From assembly GCF_001885075.1 (NCBI RefSeq), contig NZ_MODU01000004.1, positions 4,325,504-4,389,503 of the forward strand: DNA of 64,000 nt, written 5' to 3'. This stretch comes from Alteromonas sp. V450. GTDB lineage: Bacteria > Pseudomonadota > Gammaproteobacteria > Enterobacterales > Alteromonadaceae. The notes under the pieces are model-generated. The model was given only the letters and a program-made list of their open reading frames with translations, was not told the origin of the DNA and made no database searches. The position numbers and the translations under genes are program-made. Each line of letters begins with the position of its first letter. Positions within the stretch are counted from its first letter, which is position 1. Of the stretch, positions 37,199 to 48,562 are shown in pieces.

Positions 37199-37763
37199 GT
37201 TAATTGCCGGCGTTGATGAAGTAGGTCGCGGCCCCTTAGTAGGTGATGTGGTCACCGCCGCGGTCATTCTCGACCCAGAAAACCCCATTGAAGGGCTAAC
37301 CGACTCTAAAAAACTGAGTGAAAAAAAGCGCGTAGCCCTTGCCCAAGAAATTCGTGAAAAAGCACTCTACTGGAATATCGGTAGAGCGAGCCCAGAAGAA
37401 ATAGACAAGCTTAATATTCTGCACGCTACCATGCTCGCCATGATCCGCGCAGTGGAAGGTTTGCCTGTAAGGCCTGACTTTGTGCGCGTAGATGGCAACC
37501 GTGTTCCGGCGTGGAACTTTGAGTCTGAAGCGGTAGTGAAAGGCGACAGTCTGCACGCCGAAATTTCAGCGGCTTCCATCATTGCCAAAGTAGAGCGAGA
37601 TAATGATATGATTTCGCTTCACGAGGCCTATCCGCAATATAACTTTGCTGGGCACAAAGGTTACCCCACAAAAGCACACTTTGAAGCCATCGCTGAATAT
37701 GGCATCTTAGACTGCTATCGAAAAAGTTTTAAACCTGTAAAAGCGCTACTCGAAGAGAAATAA
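37191..37763 (+). CDS. rnhB: Ribonuclease HII
   Basis: Removes RNA from RNA-DNA hybrids, including single ribonucleotides. The start is set at TTG 37191 (190 aa), because GGAGG precedes it by 6 nt and the protein then starts [13 protein letters not shown], the family N-terminus; longer starts read deep into lpxB. Active-site residues: Asp-Glu of GVDEVGRG, Asp of LTDSKKLS and Asp of VRVDGNRVP. 8-bp overlap with lpxB. Confidence 0.95.
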   Translation: MHKLIAGVDEVGRGPLVGDVVTAAVILDPENPIEGLTDSKKLSEKKRVALAQEIREKALYWNIGRASPEEIDKLNILHATMLAMIRAVEGLPVRPDFVRVDGNRVPAWNFESEAVVKGDSLHAEISAASIIAKVERDNDMISLHEAYPQYNFAGHKGYPTKAHFEAIAEYGILDCYRKSFKPVKALLEEK

Positions 37764-37767
37764 CATC

Positions 37768-40700
37768 ATGTCATCGCCATTTATTCATTTACGTGTTCAC
37801 AGCGACTTTTCGATGATGGACGGCCTGAATAAGGTAAAGCCTATTCTAGGTAAAGTGGCCGCGCTCGGCATGCCTGCCGTGGCGATCACCGACCAAATGA
37901 ATATGTGTGGCTTGGTAAAGTTTTATTCAGAGGCACATAACTTAGGTATTAAGCCCATTATCGGCACCGACTTTTGGGTTACCAATGACGTTTTTGGGGA
38001 TGAACCTTTCAGACTAACCCTTATTGCAATGAACAATGAGGGATATAAGAACATTACAATTCTTATCTCCAAGGCCTACCTTCGTGGACACTTGGCACAC
38101 CGTGCTGTTATCGATCAAGAGTGGTTGGCAGAGCACAGTGAAGGCGTGATTGTTTTATCGGGTGCACAGCATGGTGATGTTGGTGTGGGTTTAATGAAAA
38201 ACAACGCCAAAATTCTCGACAGTGCCCTTGAGTTTTATCAAACTCATTTTCCCGACCGCTTTTATTTAGAACTGATTAGAACCGGTAGACAAGGTGAGGA
38301 AGATTACTTGCACCTTGCCGTGGAGCTTGCTGAGCAGCGCGGCTTACCCGTGGTTGCCACCAATGAAGTGTGCTTTATTGACCGTGAAGGCTTTGATGCT
38401 CACGAAATTCGTGTATGTATTCACGATGGCTACACGCTTGATGATAACCGCCGCCCTAAACGCTACAGCGACCAGCAATATCTGCGCACTGCAGAGGAAA
38501 TGGTTGAGTTATTTAGCGATATTCCTGAAGCCATAGAAAATACGGTTGAAATTGCTAAGCGCTGTAATGTTACCGTACGGTTAAACGAGTACTTCTTACC
38601 GCAATTTCCAACCGGCGGCATGACCACCGAAGACTTCTTGGTTAAAGTGTCTGAAGAGGGGTTGGAAGAACGTCTAGAATTTCTATTTCCCGATGAAGAA
38701 GTGCGCAAAGCCAAACGTCCAGAGTACGATGACCGACTTCGCATTGAGCTTGAAGTTATCAACCAAATGGGTTTCCCAGGCTACTTCCTTATCGTTATGG
38801 AGTTTATCCAGTGGAGCAAGGATAACGGAATTCCGGTAGGGCCAGGGCGGGGCTCTGGTGCGGGTTCACTGGTGGCTTATGCCCTAAAAATTACCGACCT
38901 AGACCCGCTTGAATTCGACTTGCTATTCGAACGTTTCTTGAACCCAGAGCGTGTATCCATGCCCGACTTCGACGTCGACTTCTGTATGGATAGACGAGAC
39001 GAGGTAATCGATCACGTTGCTGAGCTTTACGGGCGTCAGGCGGTATCGCAGATCATTACGTTTGGTACTATGGCGGCAAAAGCGGTAGTGCGCGACGTAG
39101 GCCGCGTACTTGGTCACCCTTACGGCTTTGTAGACAGGATCTCAAAGCTTATTCCACCCGATCCAGGCATGACGCTTGAAAAGGCGTTTAAAGCCGAGCC
39201 ACAGCTACCAGAAGTGTATGAAAGCGATGAGGAAGTGAAAGACCTTATCGATATGGCGCGAATACTTGAAGGGGTTACCCGAAATGCCGGTAAGCACGCC
39301 GGTGGTGTTGTTATTGCGCCAACCACTATCACAGATTTCTCGCCGTTGTATTGTGATGACGAAGGTAAAAACCCCGTAACCCAGTTCGACAAAAACGACG
39401 TTGAAACGGCGGGCTTGGTAAAATTCGACTTCTTAGGTCTTCGTACGCTGACTATTATTCAGTGGGCAATAGATATGATCAAAGAAGGGAAGAACGTTGA
39501 TGTCGATATCAGCGCTATTCCGCTTGAAGATCCTAAGAGTTTCAGAACCCTTCAAAACGCCGAGACAACTGCGGTATTCCAGCTGGAATCTCGCGGTATG
39601 AAAGAGCTAATTAAGCGCCTTAAACCTGACTGCTTCGAAGATATTATCGCACTGGTGGCCCTGTTCCGTCCGGGCCCGCTGCAATCAGGCATGGTAGATA
39701 ACTTTATTGACCGTAAGCACGGACGTGAAGAAATTTCCTACCCCGATGCAGAATATCAGCACGAGTGCTTGAAAGAAATTCTAGAGCCTACCTATGGCAT
39801 TATCTTGTATCAGGAACAGGTAATGCAGATAGCCCAGGAAATGGCGGGCTACTCGCTAGGCGGCGCTGACTTGCTTCGTCGTGCTATGGGTAAGAAAAAG
39901 CCTGAAGAGATGGCCAAGCAGCGCGGCACGTTCGCCGAGGGTGCGAAGGGCAATAATATTGACCCAGACCTTGCGATGAAAATCTTCGACTTGGTAGAAA
40001 AGTTCGCGGGTTACGGGTTCAACAAATCTCACTCTGCCGCTTACGCCTTGGTGTCTTACCAAACCCTGTGGCTAAAAGTACATTATCCTGCGGAATTCAT
40101 GGCTGCGGTAATGTCGGCGGATATGGATAACACCGACAAAATTGTGACGCTTGTCGATGAATGTGAGCGCATGGGTATTGAGATACTGCCGCCAGATTTA
40201 AACGCAGGTAAATACAAGTTTACCGTCGATAGCGAAGGTCGCATTGTTTACGGTATCGGTGCGATTAAAGGGGTGGGGGAAGGCCCAATTGAGGCGATTA
40301 TAGAAGCGCGGGAGACCCAAGGGGCATTTAAAGATCTTTTTGATTTCTGCGCCAAGATAGACATTAAACGCGTAAACAAACGAGTGCTAGAAAAGCTAGT
40401 GTTAGCGGGGGCAATGGATAACTTAGGTCCACATCGCGCAAGCCTTATGGCGAGTTTACCCGAGGCTCTTGCCGCCGCTGGGCAGCACGCAAAAGCCGAG
40501 TCTTTTGGTCAATCTGATATGTTCGGATTACTGACTACCGAGCCAGAAGACGTGAAGCAAGCGTTTGCTGACGTCCCTGAATGGCCTGAGAAAGTATGGC
40601 TAGAAGGTGAAAAAGATACCCTTGGTTTGTACTTAACCGGTCACCCCATCAATCAGTACGCGGAAGAACTGCGTTACTACACCGACGGACGGCTAGTTGA

Positions 40701-41232
40701 TTTAAAACCAACCAACAAAGATCAAATGGCCAGTGCAGTAGGATTGGTACTTGGCGTACGCGTAATGACGAACAAACGCGGACGTCGCTGGGCTATAGTG
40801 ACACTGGATGACAAGAGTGCCAGAATAGATGTACGCTTCTTTCCTGATATGTATGAACAGTTCGAAAGTGTATTAGAAACTGACAGAATTTTGCTTATAA
40901 AGGGACAGGTCAGCTTTGATGATTTCTCTGGGGGCAATACAATCACCGCCCGTGATGTAATGGACATTGTTCAAGCACGAGAGAAAAACGCGAGAGCGCT
41001 GGCACTAAATATTGATACCCAGCTGCTTGAACCGAAGAAAATGAGTCAGATGCAATCTATCCTGCAGGCATTTAACGGTGGAAGTTGTCCAGTTCAGTTA
41101 GCGGTAACCCATCCAGACGCGGAAGTAACCTTGGCGTGTGGTGCAAGGTGGTACGTTACTCCTGAAGACCAACTTTTACACGATCTCAAACAATGTTTGG
41201 GAGACAAAGCCGTTTCAATTCTCTACCATTAA
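37768..41232 (+). CDS. dnaE: DNA polymerase III alpha subunit
   Basis: Catalytic subunit of the replicative polymerase. 1154 aa. The PHP domain starts [14 protein letters not shown]; the polymerase active site has [14 protein letters not shown] (about 349-362) and PDFDVDF (about 394-400), with the third Asp in the LRTLTIIQ region downstream. Helix-hairpin-helix, OB-fold (near 970-1060) and tau-binding C-terminal parts follow. Starts 4 bp after rnhB. Confidence 0.98.
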   Translation: MSSPFIHLRVHSDFSMMDGLNKVKPILGKVAALGMPAVAITDQMNMCGLVKFYSEAHNLGIKPIIGTDFWVTNDVFGDEPFRLTLIAMNNEGYKNITILISKAYLRGHLAHRAVIDQEWLAEHSEGVIVLSGAQHGDVGVGLMKNNAKILDSALEFYQTHFPDRFYLELIRTGRQGEEDYLHLAVELAEQRGLPVVATNEVCFIDREGFDAHEIRVCIHDGYTLDDNRRPKRYSDQQYLRTAEEMVELFSDIPEAIENTVEIAKRCNVTVRLNEYFLPQFPTGGMTTEDFLVKVSEEGLEERLEFLFPDEEVRKAKRPEYDDRLRIELEVINQMGFPGYFLIVMEFIQWSKDNGIPVGPGRGSGAGSLVAYALKITDLDPLEFDLLFERFLNPERVSMPDFDVDFCMDRRDEVIDHVAELYGRQAVSQIITFGTMAAKAVVRDVGRVLGHPYGFVDRISKLIPPDPGMTLEKAFKAEPQLPEVYESDEEVKDLIDMARILEGVTRNAGKHAGGVVIAPTTITDFSPLYCDDEGKNPVTQFDKNDVETAGLVKFDFLGLRTLTIIQWAIDMIKEGKNVDVDISAIPLEDPKSFRTLQNAETTAVFQLESRGMKELIKRLKPDCFEDIIALVALFRPGPLQSGMVDNFIDRKHGREEISYPDAEYQHECLKEILEPTYGIILYQEQVMQIAQEMAGYSLGGADLLRRAMGKKKPEEMAKQRGTFAEGAKGNNIDPDLAMKIFDLVEKFAGYGFNKSHSAAYALVSYQTLWLKVHYPAEFMAAVMSADMDNTDKIVTLVDECERMGIEILPPDLNAGKYKFTVDSEGRIVYGIGAIKGVGEGPIEAIIEARETQGAFKDLFDFCAKIDIKRVNKRVLEKLVLAGAMDNLGPHRASLMASLPEALAAAGQHAKAESFGQSDMFGLLTTEPEDVKQAFADVPEWPEKVWLEGEKDTLGLYLTGHPINQYAEELRYYTDGRLVDLKPTNKDQMASAVGLVLGVRVMTNKRGRRWAIVTLDDKSARIDVRFFPDMYEQFESVLETDRILLIKGQVSFDDFSGGNTITARDVMDIVQAREKNARALALNIDTQLLEPKKMSQMQSILQAFNGGSCPVQLAVTHPDAEVTLACGARWYVTPEDQLLHDLKQCLGDKAVSILYH

Positions 41233-41300
41233 GGGTAAGAGTTCGATAGATTGGACATCTCGCGTTTGTATAGACGAGCGTAGTACGAATAGGACATGAA

Positions 41301-42257
41301 ATGAGTATACAGTTTTTGGACTTTGAACAGCCAATAGCCGAACTAGAAGCAAAAATTGAAGAGCTTAGATTGGTAAATCAAGGTGGCGAGTTTGACGTTG
41401 GTATTGAAGAAGAAATCAATAAGCTTCGCGGTAAAAGCGCAGAGCTGACCAAAAAGATCTTTTCTGATCTTGGCGCATGGCAAGTTTCACAACTTGCACG
41501 TCACCCAATGCGTCCATATACGTTAGATTATATTCCTCGTATTTTTACAGAGTTCGACGAGCTTGCTGGCGACCGCGCGTTTGCTGACGATAAAGCGATT
41601 GTTGGTGGACCAGCAATGCTAGATGATCAGCCTGTGATGATTATTGGTCATCAAAAAGGGCGTGATACCAACGAAAAGATTAAGCGTAACTTCGGTATGC
41701 CTAAACCTGAAGGCTACCGTAAAGCCTTGCGTCTTATGAAGATGGCTGAGCGCTTTAACATGCCTATCATCACGTTTATCGATACGCCAGGGGCATACCC
41801 AGGTGTGGGTGCGGAAGAACGTGGCCAAAGTGAAGCCATCGCGAAAAACCTATTCGAGATGGCTGAGCTTACTGTTCCTATCGTATGTACCGTAATCGGT
41901 GAAGGTGGTTCAGGTGGCGCATTAGCCATCGGTGTTGGCGATCGCGTAAATATGCTTCAATATTCTACCTACTCGGTGATTTCACCAGAAGGTTGTGCGT
42001 CTATTTTGTGGAAAAGTGCAGAGAAAGCGCCACTCGCTGCAGAAGCTATGGGTGTAAGTGCGCCACAAATTAAAGAGCTAGGCCTGATTAACAGTATTGT
42101 TGAAGAACCTCTAGGTGGTGCACATCGCGATCACAATGGCATGGCGGCTAATTTGAAGGCCGTGATTAAGCAGCAGCTTAACCAGCTTAAAGAACTAGAT
42201 AAGACTAAATTGATGGAAGAGCGTTACCAGCGTTTAATGTCGTTCGGTTATTGCTAA
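41301..42257 (+). CDS. accA: Acetyl-CoA carboxylase carboxyltransferase alpha subunit
   Basis: Carboxyltransferase subunit that with AccD makes malonyl-CoA for fatty acid synthesis. 318 aa (E. coli 319). [18 protein letters not shown] at the N-terminus, [21 protein letters not shown] (in two parts) near 99-119, and [15 protein letters not shown] near 202-216 (oxyanion hole and CoA site). Ends at a terminator, separated from tilS. Confidence 0.98.
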   Translation: MSIQFLDFEQPIAELEAKIEELRLVNQGGEFDVGIEEEINKLRGKSAELTKKIFSDLGAWQVSQLARHPMRPYTLDYIPRIFTEFDELAGDRAFADDKAIVGGPAMLDDQPVMIIGHQKGRDTNEKIKRNFGMPKPEGYRKALRLMKMAERFNMPIITFIDTPGAYPGVGAEERGQSEAIAKNLFEMAELTVPIVCTVIGEGGSGGALAIGVGDRVNMLQYSTYSVISPEGCASILWKSAEKAPLAAEAMGVSAPQIKELGLINSIVEEPLGGAHRDHNGMAANLKAVIKQQLNQLKELDKTKLMEERYQRLMSFGYC

Positions 42258-42393
42258 TGTCATTTAAGAAAACTAGCATGTAAGGTACATTGGCTACGAC
42301 TAGTAGTGTTCTATCAGCTTAGACGCTTGAGTAAAAATCTGGCGAACGGTGGCTCAATACGTGTTGGTTCATGTAATGTCGTATACGAACATG

Positions 42394-42430
42394 GGGGTTG
42401 TTTACCAAAGGTAACCAACCCCTTTGTCTT
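42394..42430 (+). terminator. Probable terminator after accA
   Basis: GGGGTTGTTTACC (42394-42406), AAA, GGTAACCAACCCC (42410-42422) with a one-base bulge, then TTTGTCTT. The hairpin is strong, the T-run imperfect. Short direct repeats (AAAGTGTGTT twice, about 42438-42464) lie just after it. Confidence 0.65.
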
Positions 42431-42541
42431 ATTAAAAAGTGTGTTATTAGAAAGTGTGTTTTTAAAAAGCTAGAGCTTAGCCAAATACAAAGCTAAACCT
42501 CAGTAAAACATAACGTTGAAAGAATAAGGTATTACCGGTCT

Positions 42542-43867
42542 GTGACCCAGCTACAATCCCCCATTATCGAACATATCGTTAACCGCATTGCGACATCACT
42601 CACTAATGTAAAGCTACCACGTCAAACGCCACTCGTCGTAGCCTATAGCGGCGGTGTGGATTCTACGGTGCTACTTCAAGCCGTAATTGCGTACAGGGAG
42701 CAGTTTGATAGCCCAATTCATGCAGTACATGTACACCACGGTTTAAGTGATAATGCTGACGACTGGGCCCGTCATTGTGAACTGCAGTGCAGACTTGAAG
42801 ATGTTGAATTTCATCAGTATCGCGTAGCCGTTGATACCGGTAACAGAAAGAGCCTGGAAGCTGAAGCGCGCAAAGTTCGATACAACGCACTTTTAGAAGT
42901 GTGTGATCAAATAGACGGTGTGTTGCTTTTGGGGCAGCACGCAGAAGATCAGCTTGAAACCGTATTGCTTCAGCTAAAACGCGGTGCTGGTCCGCAAGGC
43001 TTGGCGGGTATGGGTGAAGTGCAGTATCGCGGCGATAGATTAATAATGCGTCCTATGTTAGCACTAGAGAAAGCCGAGATTTTGGCTTATGCCGAAGAGG
43101 AAATGCTGCAGTGGGTTGAGGATGAATCTAACCAGCAAAACAGCTTTGACAGGAATTTTTTAAGGAACGAGATCATACCTCATTTGCTTGAGCGGTGGCC
43201 TAAGTTAACCAAGACAGTGGGGCGCAGCGCAGAGCTTTGTGCTGAGCAAAGCGCACTGGTCAGCGACTCTGCGCAGCAATATTTTGAAGAATGTAAACAC
43301 TCAGATTTTAGGCTAGACGGGCAAAAGCTCGCTGCATTGTCGTTACCTTGGCAGGCCATGGTCATTCGTACGTGGTTTAGGACACAACGTCAGCTGTCGC
43401 CGTCAAAAGCGCAGACAGACCAAGTGCTTGCAATGTTAAAAGCAAAGCACGATGCAACCCCTGAAGTTAATTTTAAGTGGGGCAGGGTAATTCGCTTTGA
43501 CCACGACCTTCATTGGGTGGTGAATGCTACCCATGAGGTACCGCAAAATCTTGAACTGGCATTTGGACAAGATACATATTTACCTTGGTTGCAGGGGCAA
43601 GTGAAGGTAATGAAATCTGCTCAGAAAAATGACGATACAGTATTGTTACGAACCAATACGCGTAACCTACGAGTGAAACCAGAAAACGCGAGCGTGTCCA
43701 AGCTACTGAAAGAATGGTTCAAAGTATGGCGTGTACCGCGATGGGAGCGAGACGGTGTGCCGGTTATATTTATTAACGAGCAACCTGTAGCACTTATTGT
43801 TTTAGGACGTTGTGAGTATTTACAGCCAATGTCTCAAGGTATTGAGGTCGTGTTCCAACCTTGTTAG
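42542..43867 (+). CDS. tilS: tRNA(Ile)-lysidine synthase
   Basis: Modifies C34 of the CAU-anticodon tRNA-Ile to lysidine, so that it reads AUA. 441 aa. The P-loop VAYSGGVDSTVLLQ (about 29-42) and GQHAEDQLETVLLQLKRGAG (about 131-150) are diagnostic N-type ATP pyrophosphatase motifs; the C-terminal substrate-binding domain follows (LLKEWFKVWRVPRWERD). GTG start without a clear ribosome binding site. Follows accA as in other gammaproteobacteria. Confidence 0.95.
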   Translation: MTQLQSPIIEHIVNRIATSLTNVKLPRQTPLVVAYSGGVDSTVLLQAVIAYREQFDSPIHAVHVHHGLSDNADDWARHCELQCRLEDVEFHQYRVAVDTGNRKSLEAEARKVRYNALLEVCDQIDGVLLLGQHAEDQLETVLLQLKRGAGPQGLAGMGEVQYRGDRLIMRPMLALEKAEILAYAEEEMLQWVEDESNQQNSFDRNFLRNEIIPHLLERWPKLTKTVGRSAELCAEQSALVSDSAQQYFEECKHSDFRLDGQKLAALSLPWQAMVIRTWFRTQRQLSPSKAQTDQVLAMLKAKHDATPEVNFKWGRVIRFDHDLHWVVNATHEVPQNLELAFGQDTYLPWLQGQVKVMKSAQKNDDTVLLRTNTRNLRVKPENASVSKLLKEWFKVWRVPRWERDGVPVIFINEQPVALIVLGRCEYLQPMSQGIEVVFQPC

Positions 43868-43902
43868 CGGCAGTATTTTGCCGCCTTACAAAAATGCTGG
43901 TA

Positions 43903-44805
43903 TTAAGCTGCGTGATAGCTATTTTTACCTGAACTTTTAACGCGGTAAAGTGCGCTATCAGCTCTGTCAAACAAGCTTCCTGTTGTATCACCTTCGCGAA
44001 ATATTGCGCCGCCTAAACTACAGGAAACCCCCAGCCCACGTAGGTAACCAGAACTATTGACACTGTGTTGAATGCGTTGCGCTGCACATGCCAATTGTTG
44101 TTGAGTTTGACAGTCAAGGAGGCAACAGAATTCGTCACCGCCATAGCGAAACGGCTCATCTTCATCACGCAATACATTTACAAGGTGAGACGCAACGTGC
44201 ACCAGCACTTTATCGCCCTCTCTGTGCCCATAATTGTCGTTTACATATTTAAAGTTATCTAAATCAATGACGAGTAAAGCAAAAGGGTCATTATGTCTTT
44301 GCGCCCATCCAAGCTGTCTTATCATGGATTGTTCAAAGCCAGCTCTGTTTCCTAGACTGGTGAGTACGTCTTTAGTTGCCATCTGTTGCAGGCGCAGCAT
44401 CGACAATGCGTGTTGGACTTGTTTTCCAAATAAATCATGTAGTTGAAAGAGCGTTTCTCGTTGCGATAATGACAAGGGTGAACTAATGTAATAGTACGCG
44501 TGCGCCTGTTCACCTGTTGTTGATGAGGCGCCTTTAAGAGGTAAGTCGACAAGTGTAGATGATATTTTAGCGTTGCCGTAAACCCAGCGTGAGTCGAAAT
44601 CTGATAAGCTAAAACCAACAACAGGTAAAAGGGTGTTTAGCTGCTGATAGTAAACGGTACCGAGCTCTTGGAGATCAAGTGTAGAGAGCAACTGAGTTAT
44701 GAATCCTGACAATTCCCCAAGTGACAAATGACTATCAGTGCTATTGGTAGCATAAAATGTATTGTGTTGCGTTGTGTTGTCGATTAGTGACGTTGAAAAG
44801 TCCAC
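43903..44805 (-). CDS. Diguanylate cyclase (GGDEF)
   Basis: Soluble 300-aa protein. Residues about 30-130 may form a GAF-like sensor; the GGDEF domain begins at about 142 (ATKDVLTSLGNRAGFEQ), continues with VIDLDNFKYVNDNYGHREGD and ends in the active site FRYGGDEF. An RxxD inhibitory site is present (RDED, five residues before GGDEF), so product feedback is likely, in contrast to the cyclase at 9670-11229. Convergent with tilS. Signal unknown. Confidence 0.9.
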   Translation of the reverse strand: MDFSTSLIDNTTQHNTFYATNSTDSHLSLGELSGFITQLLSTLDLQELGTVYYQQLNTLLPVVGFSLSDFDSRWVYGNAKISSTLVDLPLKGASSTTGEQAHAYYYISSPLSLSQRETLFQLHDLFGKQVQHALSMLRLQQMATKDVLTSLGNRAGFEQSMIRQLGWAQRHNDPFALLVIDLDNFKYVNDNYGHREGDKVLVHVASHLVNVLRDEDEPFRYGGDEFCCLLDCQTQQQLACAAQRIQHSVNSSGYLRGLGVSCSLGGAIFREGDTTGSLFDRADSALYRVKSSGKNSYHAA

Positions 44806-45066
44806 GGCATTACCCCTCTACAAAATTCGGTATGCAAAGAAACTAGCGTCAAAGCCCTGACGTTGTTGCGGTAAACCTTGATAACTAAGGCATTTGCGGT
44901 CTACCACAGCGGCAAAACTTGCCGGATCTGCATGTTACGAGTGAAGTTTGCAAGGTAGATGCCAAACTATATTTTGACGCACATGATTCTTAAAATGATA
45001 GATTTGACTGAGCGTTATCTATATTGAGAAAACAGTGTCAGAGGTTTTTGTGGAGGTTTCTTGGTA

Positions 45067-47028
45067 ATGAGCTTTTTAAATATTATTTTGCTAATGTTTA
45101 TATCAGTCTGTGCAGTGGCTGTATTTAAAAGAGTTCATTTACCCCCTATTCTTGCTTACCTCTTTGCAGGAGTTATTGCTGGCCCTCAACTTATTTCTCT
45201 TTTTGCTCATCCAGAAGAAATGCACTTACTCGCTGAAATTGGCATCGTTTTTCTATTGTTTTCTTTAGGCCTTGAGTTCTCACTCCCGAAACTACTTGCT
45301 ATGCGGTCTTTGGTATTTGGTGTTGGCGTTGGACAAATGCTGATAACAACGGCTGTTTTTACCGCTATTCCTTATTTAATGGGCATAACCATCAGTGCTT
45401 CTATTATCATCGGTGGCACGCTGGCTTTAAGTTCCACCGCAATTGTTATTAAACAAGCCACGGAAATGGGAATTTTGAACAACAGACGGACGCAGTTAGC
45501 GATTAGCATATTGCTTTTTCAAGACTTAGCCGTGGTGCCATTTTTAATAGCAATTCCTCTGTTAGCGGCTTCGACAGACGTGAGTATCGCTACTGCACTC
45601 ATAGAAGCCTTACTAAAAGGCGTTTTTGTTATTGCATTTTTAATGTCGGTTGGAAAGTGGGTGCTTCCTTGGGTGTTCAGAGAAGTAGCCCGAACCCGCA
45701 CCGACGAGTTATTTGTGCTGACCACTATCCTTATTGCTCTTCTTGCTGGAGGTCTTACTTTCTACTTTGGTTTGTCGATGGCTTTAGGGGCTTTTTTAGC
45801 GGGAATGATGCTGGGAGAAAGCCAGTATAAGTACCAATTAGAAGCCGACATCCGTCCATTTCGCGACATTCTAATGGGGTTGTTTTTTGTTACGGTTGGT
45901 ATGCAGCTTGAATTGAGTGTGCTGTGGGACAATTTCTTTGGAATTATCTTTGGCGTATTGCTATTGATGGTCCTCAAAATTATTTTGGTGAGGGTTGCAT
46001 CAGCATTTGTTAACACTGATGCAATTGATGCGTGGTCAGCAGGCGTGAAACTGTGCCAGATAGGCGAGTTTAGCTTCGTTATAGCGGCACTAGCAACCAC
46101 TCACGGCGTGCTCACTACAGAACAGTCTTCGATGATTGTTTGTATGGGGGTTATCAGTATGGCTTTAACGCCTTGGTTGATGGAAAACAGCGTTATTATT
46201 GCTAAGCGTATTGTGAAAAATGATATTTCCTTTGAGGAAGACTTTTCAGCGACTAATAATGAGAAACTCACTAATCATGTGGTTATATGCGGTTTTGGGC
46301 GAGTAGGGCAGTCTGTCGCAAGAATGTTGAAAATGGAAGGGATCCATTTTGTCGCTATCGATATGGATCCTGTACGCGTTCAAGAAAGCCGAAACGCAGG
46401 TGAACCCGTCATTTTTGGTGACGCGAGTCAAAAAGACATTTTATTAAGTGCAAATATCAAGACTGCCAGATTGGTTTTAGTGACGTTCGATCAAGTAGAT
46501 AAGGCGAAACAAGTGATAACGCAGACTCGCTCAATCATGCCGACAACAGATGTTATGGTAAGAACAAAGCGCGATTATCAACTAGAAAGCCTATACAGCG
46601 CAGGGGCGAATCAAGTTGTGCCTGAATTACAAGAAGGAAGCTTAATGTTGGTATCACAGGTACTACATTATGCAGGCGTGCCAATGTCTAGAATTTTGAA
46701 GCGAGTGCGTGCAGAAAGAAAAGGGCGGTATGACCACATGCACGGTTTCTATCCAGGAGAAACAACTGAAATTAGTTATGGCACTGAAGATAAATTGGAA
46801 TTTATACATGCTGTAGTGCTTTCACAGCGGGCATCGTGTATAGGAAAGGCGATCAAGGACATAGATTTTGAAAAGATGCGTGTTTCCATCAAGGGCTTGC
46901 GCAGAGACGGAAATGAGGTGAAAGATCCCGACAGCGAGGCAGTTCTTCAGGCTCACGACGTTTTGGTAATTGCAGGAAAACCACGGCGAGTAGAGCGAGC
47001 AGAGCGTAAATTATTAGAGGGGAGCTAG
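45067..47028 (+). CDS. CPA2 family cation:proton antiporter with RCK domains (KefB/YbaL-like)
   Basis: Inner-membrane transporter: about 12 membrane segments in the first 380 residues, with LALSSTAIVIKQATEMG as the central CPA2 helix pair, then a cytoplasmic TrkA-N/RCK domain (HVVICGFGRVGQSVARML, about 400-417) and a TrkA-C-like tail. Probably exports K+ or exchanges Na+/K+ for H+. Because of the TrkA-C tail it is nearer to YbaL-type proteins than to glutathione-gated KefC. ATG at 45067 preferred; TTG at 45061 is 4 nt from GGAGG and also possible. Single gene. Confidence 0.88.
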   Translation: MSFLNIILLMFISVCAVAVFKRVHLPPILAYLFAGVIAGPQLISLFAHPEEMHLLAEIGIVFLLFSLGLEFSLPKLLAMRSLVFGVGVGQMLITTAVFTAIPYLMGITISASIIIGGTLALSSTAIVIKQATEMGILNNRRTQLAISILLFQDLAVVPFLIAIPLLAASTDVSIATALIEALLKGVFVIAFLMSVGKWVLPWVFREVARTRTDELFVLTTILIALLAGGLTFYFGLSMALGAFLAGMMLGESQYKYQLEADIRPFRDILMGLFFVTVGMQLELSVLWDNFFGIIFGVLLLMVLKIILVRVASAFVNTDAIDAWSAGVKLCQIGEFSFVIAALATTHGVLTTEQSSMIVCMGVISMALTPWLMENSVIIAKRIVKNDISFEEDFSATNNEKLTNHVVICGFGRVGQSVARMLKMEGIHFVAIDMDPVRVQESRNAGEPVIFGDASQKDILLSANIKTARLVLVTFDQVDKAKQVITQTRSIMPTTDVMVRTKRDYQLESLYSAGANQVVPELQEGSLMLVSQVLHYAGVPMSRILKRVRAERKGRYDHMHGFYPGETTEISYGTEDKLEFIHAVVLSQRASCIGKAIKDIDFEKMRVSIKGLRRDGNEVKDPDSEAVLQAHDVLVIAGKPRRVERAERKLLEGS

Positions 47029-47033
47029 CACGC

Positions 47034-47056
47034 ACTTTAATAAAGTGCGCAAGCTG
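47034..47056. terminator. Weak hairpin between the antiporter and the PspB-like gene
   Basis: CGCACTTT-AAT-AAAGTGCG (about 47034-47052) lies between the two convergent genes, with AGCT on both flanks. No T-run is present, so its role as terminator is uncertain. Confidence 0.4.
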
Positions 47057-47072
47057 GGATGTACTTAATGAC

Positions 47073-47306
47073 CTAAGCTACACGGTCGCTTTCTAAATCA
47101 GCAAATTGCTTTTTTAAGTCGTAGCGCTCGTCTGTTACTATTTTCTCAAGTACGGAAACACGCTCTTTGAGCTCTGCAATTTCAGCTTTATAGGCGTCGG
47201 TTTCTTTGTTGCTAAATTTCTTTCTACTTTTGTCTTTTGCACTTTCGACAATGGTAACTAAGGCCCAAGCACAAATGGCTACTATTGCAATCGCGGTCAT
47301 GTTCAC
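47073..47306 (-). CDS. Small PspB-like membrane protein
   Basis: 77 aa from GTG 47306 (GAGGG upstream); ATG 47300 and GTG 47321 are alternatives. One N-terminal membrane helix (AIAIVAICAWALVTIVE), a basic linker (KDKSRKKF) and a C-terminal coiled coil ELKERVSVLEKIVTDE. Layout and coiled-coil pattern resemble phage shock protein B, but no pspA or pspC is near, so it is called PspB-like only. Confidence 0.65.
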   Translation of the reverse strand: MNMTAIAIVAICAWALVTIVESAKDKSRKKFSNKETDAYKAEIAELKERVSVLEKIVTDERYDLKKQFADLESDRVA

Positions 47307-47489
47307 GGTGGTATCCCTCACTAATGGCTTTAAAACAGTGTAGGTGAAAATTTGGTCTGTTGCCTAATTCACCCAGTATTTTGTCAAATACGTATTGCTA
47401 ATAATTACTGCATCGCTTCTGGTACTATAGTGGTTATCTAACGTGTTTTTAGTAAAAAATGCAACCAGCTAAGTCCTTCGCACCAGCAG

Positions 47490-47498
47490 TGTTATAAT
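47490..47498 (+). promoter_or_regulatory. Extended -10 promoter candidate before tadA
   Basis: TGTTATAAT: a TGn extension with perfect TATAAT, no strong -35. It would give an AT-rich 5' leader of about 120 nt. The remaining part of the 300-bp divergent gap (47322-47623) shows nothing else clear, except CTTGGT/ACCAAG flanking an AT-rich stretch just before tadA. Confidence 0.5.
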
Positions 47499-47620
47499 GA
47501 GAGATTGCAAGTAGGTTGCCAAGTGACAAAAGTAACTATTTATTAATGAGTTAGTCTTTATTTCTTGGTAAATATAAAAATATTTTTAACTATTTTCACC
47601 AAGTAAAATGGTAAATTTGA

Positions 47621-48238
<618 letters not shown>

Positions 48239-48562
48239 TAAAGCAGACGATTTACACTGAGTTAATTCGCGCCTCGGGTGAGTTGAGTAAACAGATCACT
48301 CGTTACGAACAGTTTGCGTCTTTGAAGTACTTTTTGGTGACAGCGCTTAAGCATTAACCTGCGTCTATTGTTGTTTTTCAATTTGATACCTTTCTTCATA
48401 AATCTGTTTTTTTTCATCTGTCGTCTTTCTCTACGCTTTTGTAAGTGCGTCGCTGGGTTATGTAAATATCCGCTACTCAGCTTTTATCAGTAGTTTAGTT
48501 AATGTAGATGACATCGAAATGACAATTTTCAATAGAAAGTATTAAAAGATAATAAGTGCTGG
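48239..48562. other. Gap between convergent tadA and mltF with no recognised feature
   Basis: 324 bp. AT-rich with a poly-T stretch near 48410, but no clear hairpin terminator, small ORF with a ribosome binding site, or RNA gene was seen. Confidence 0.5.
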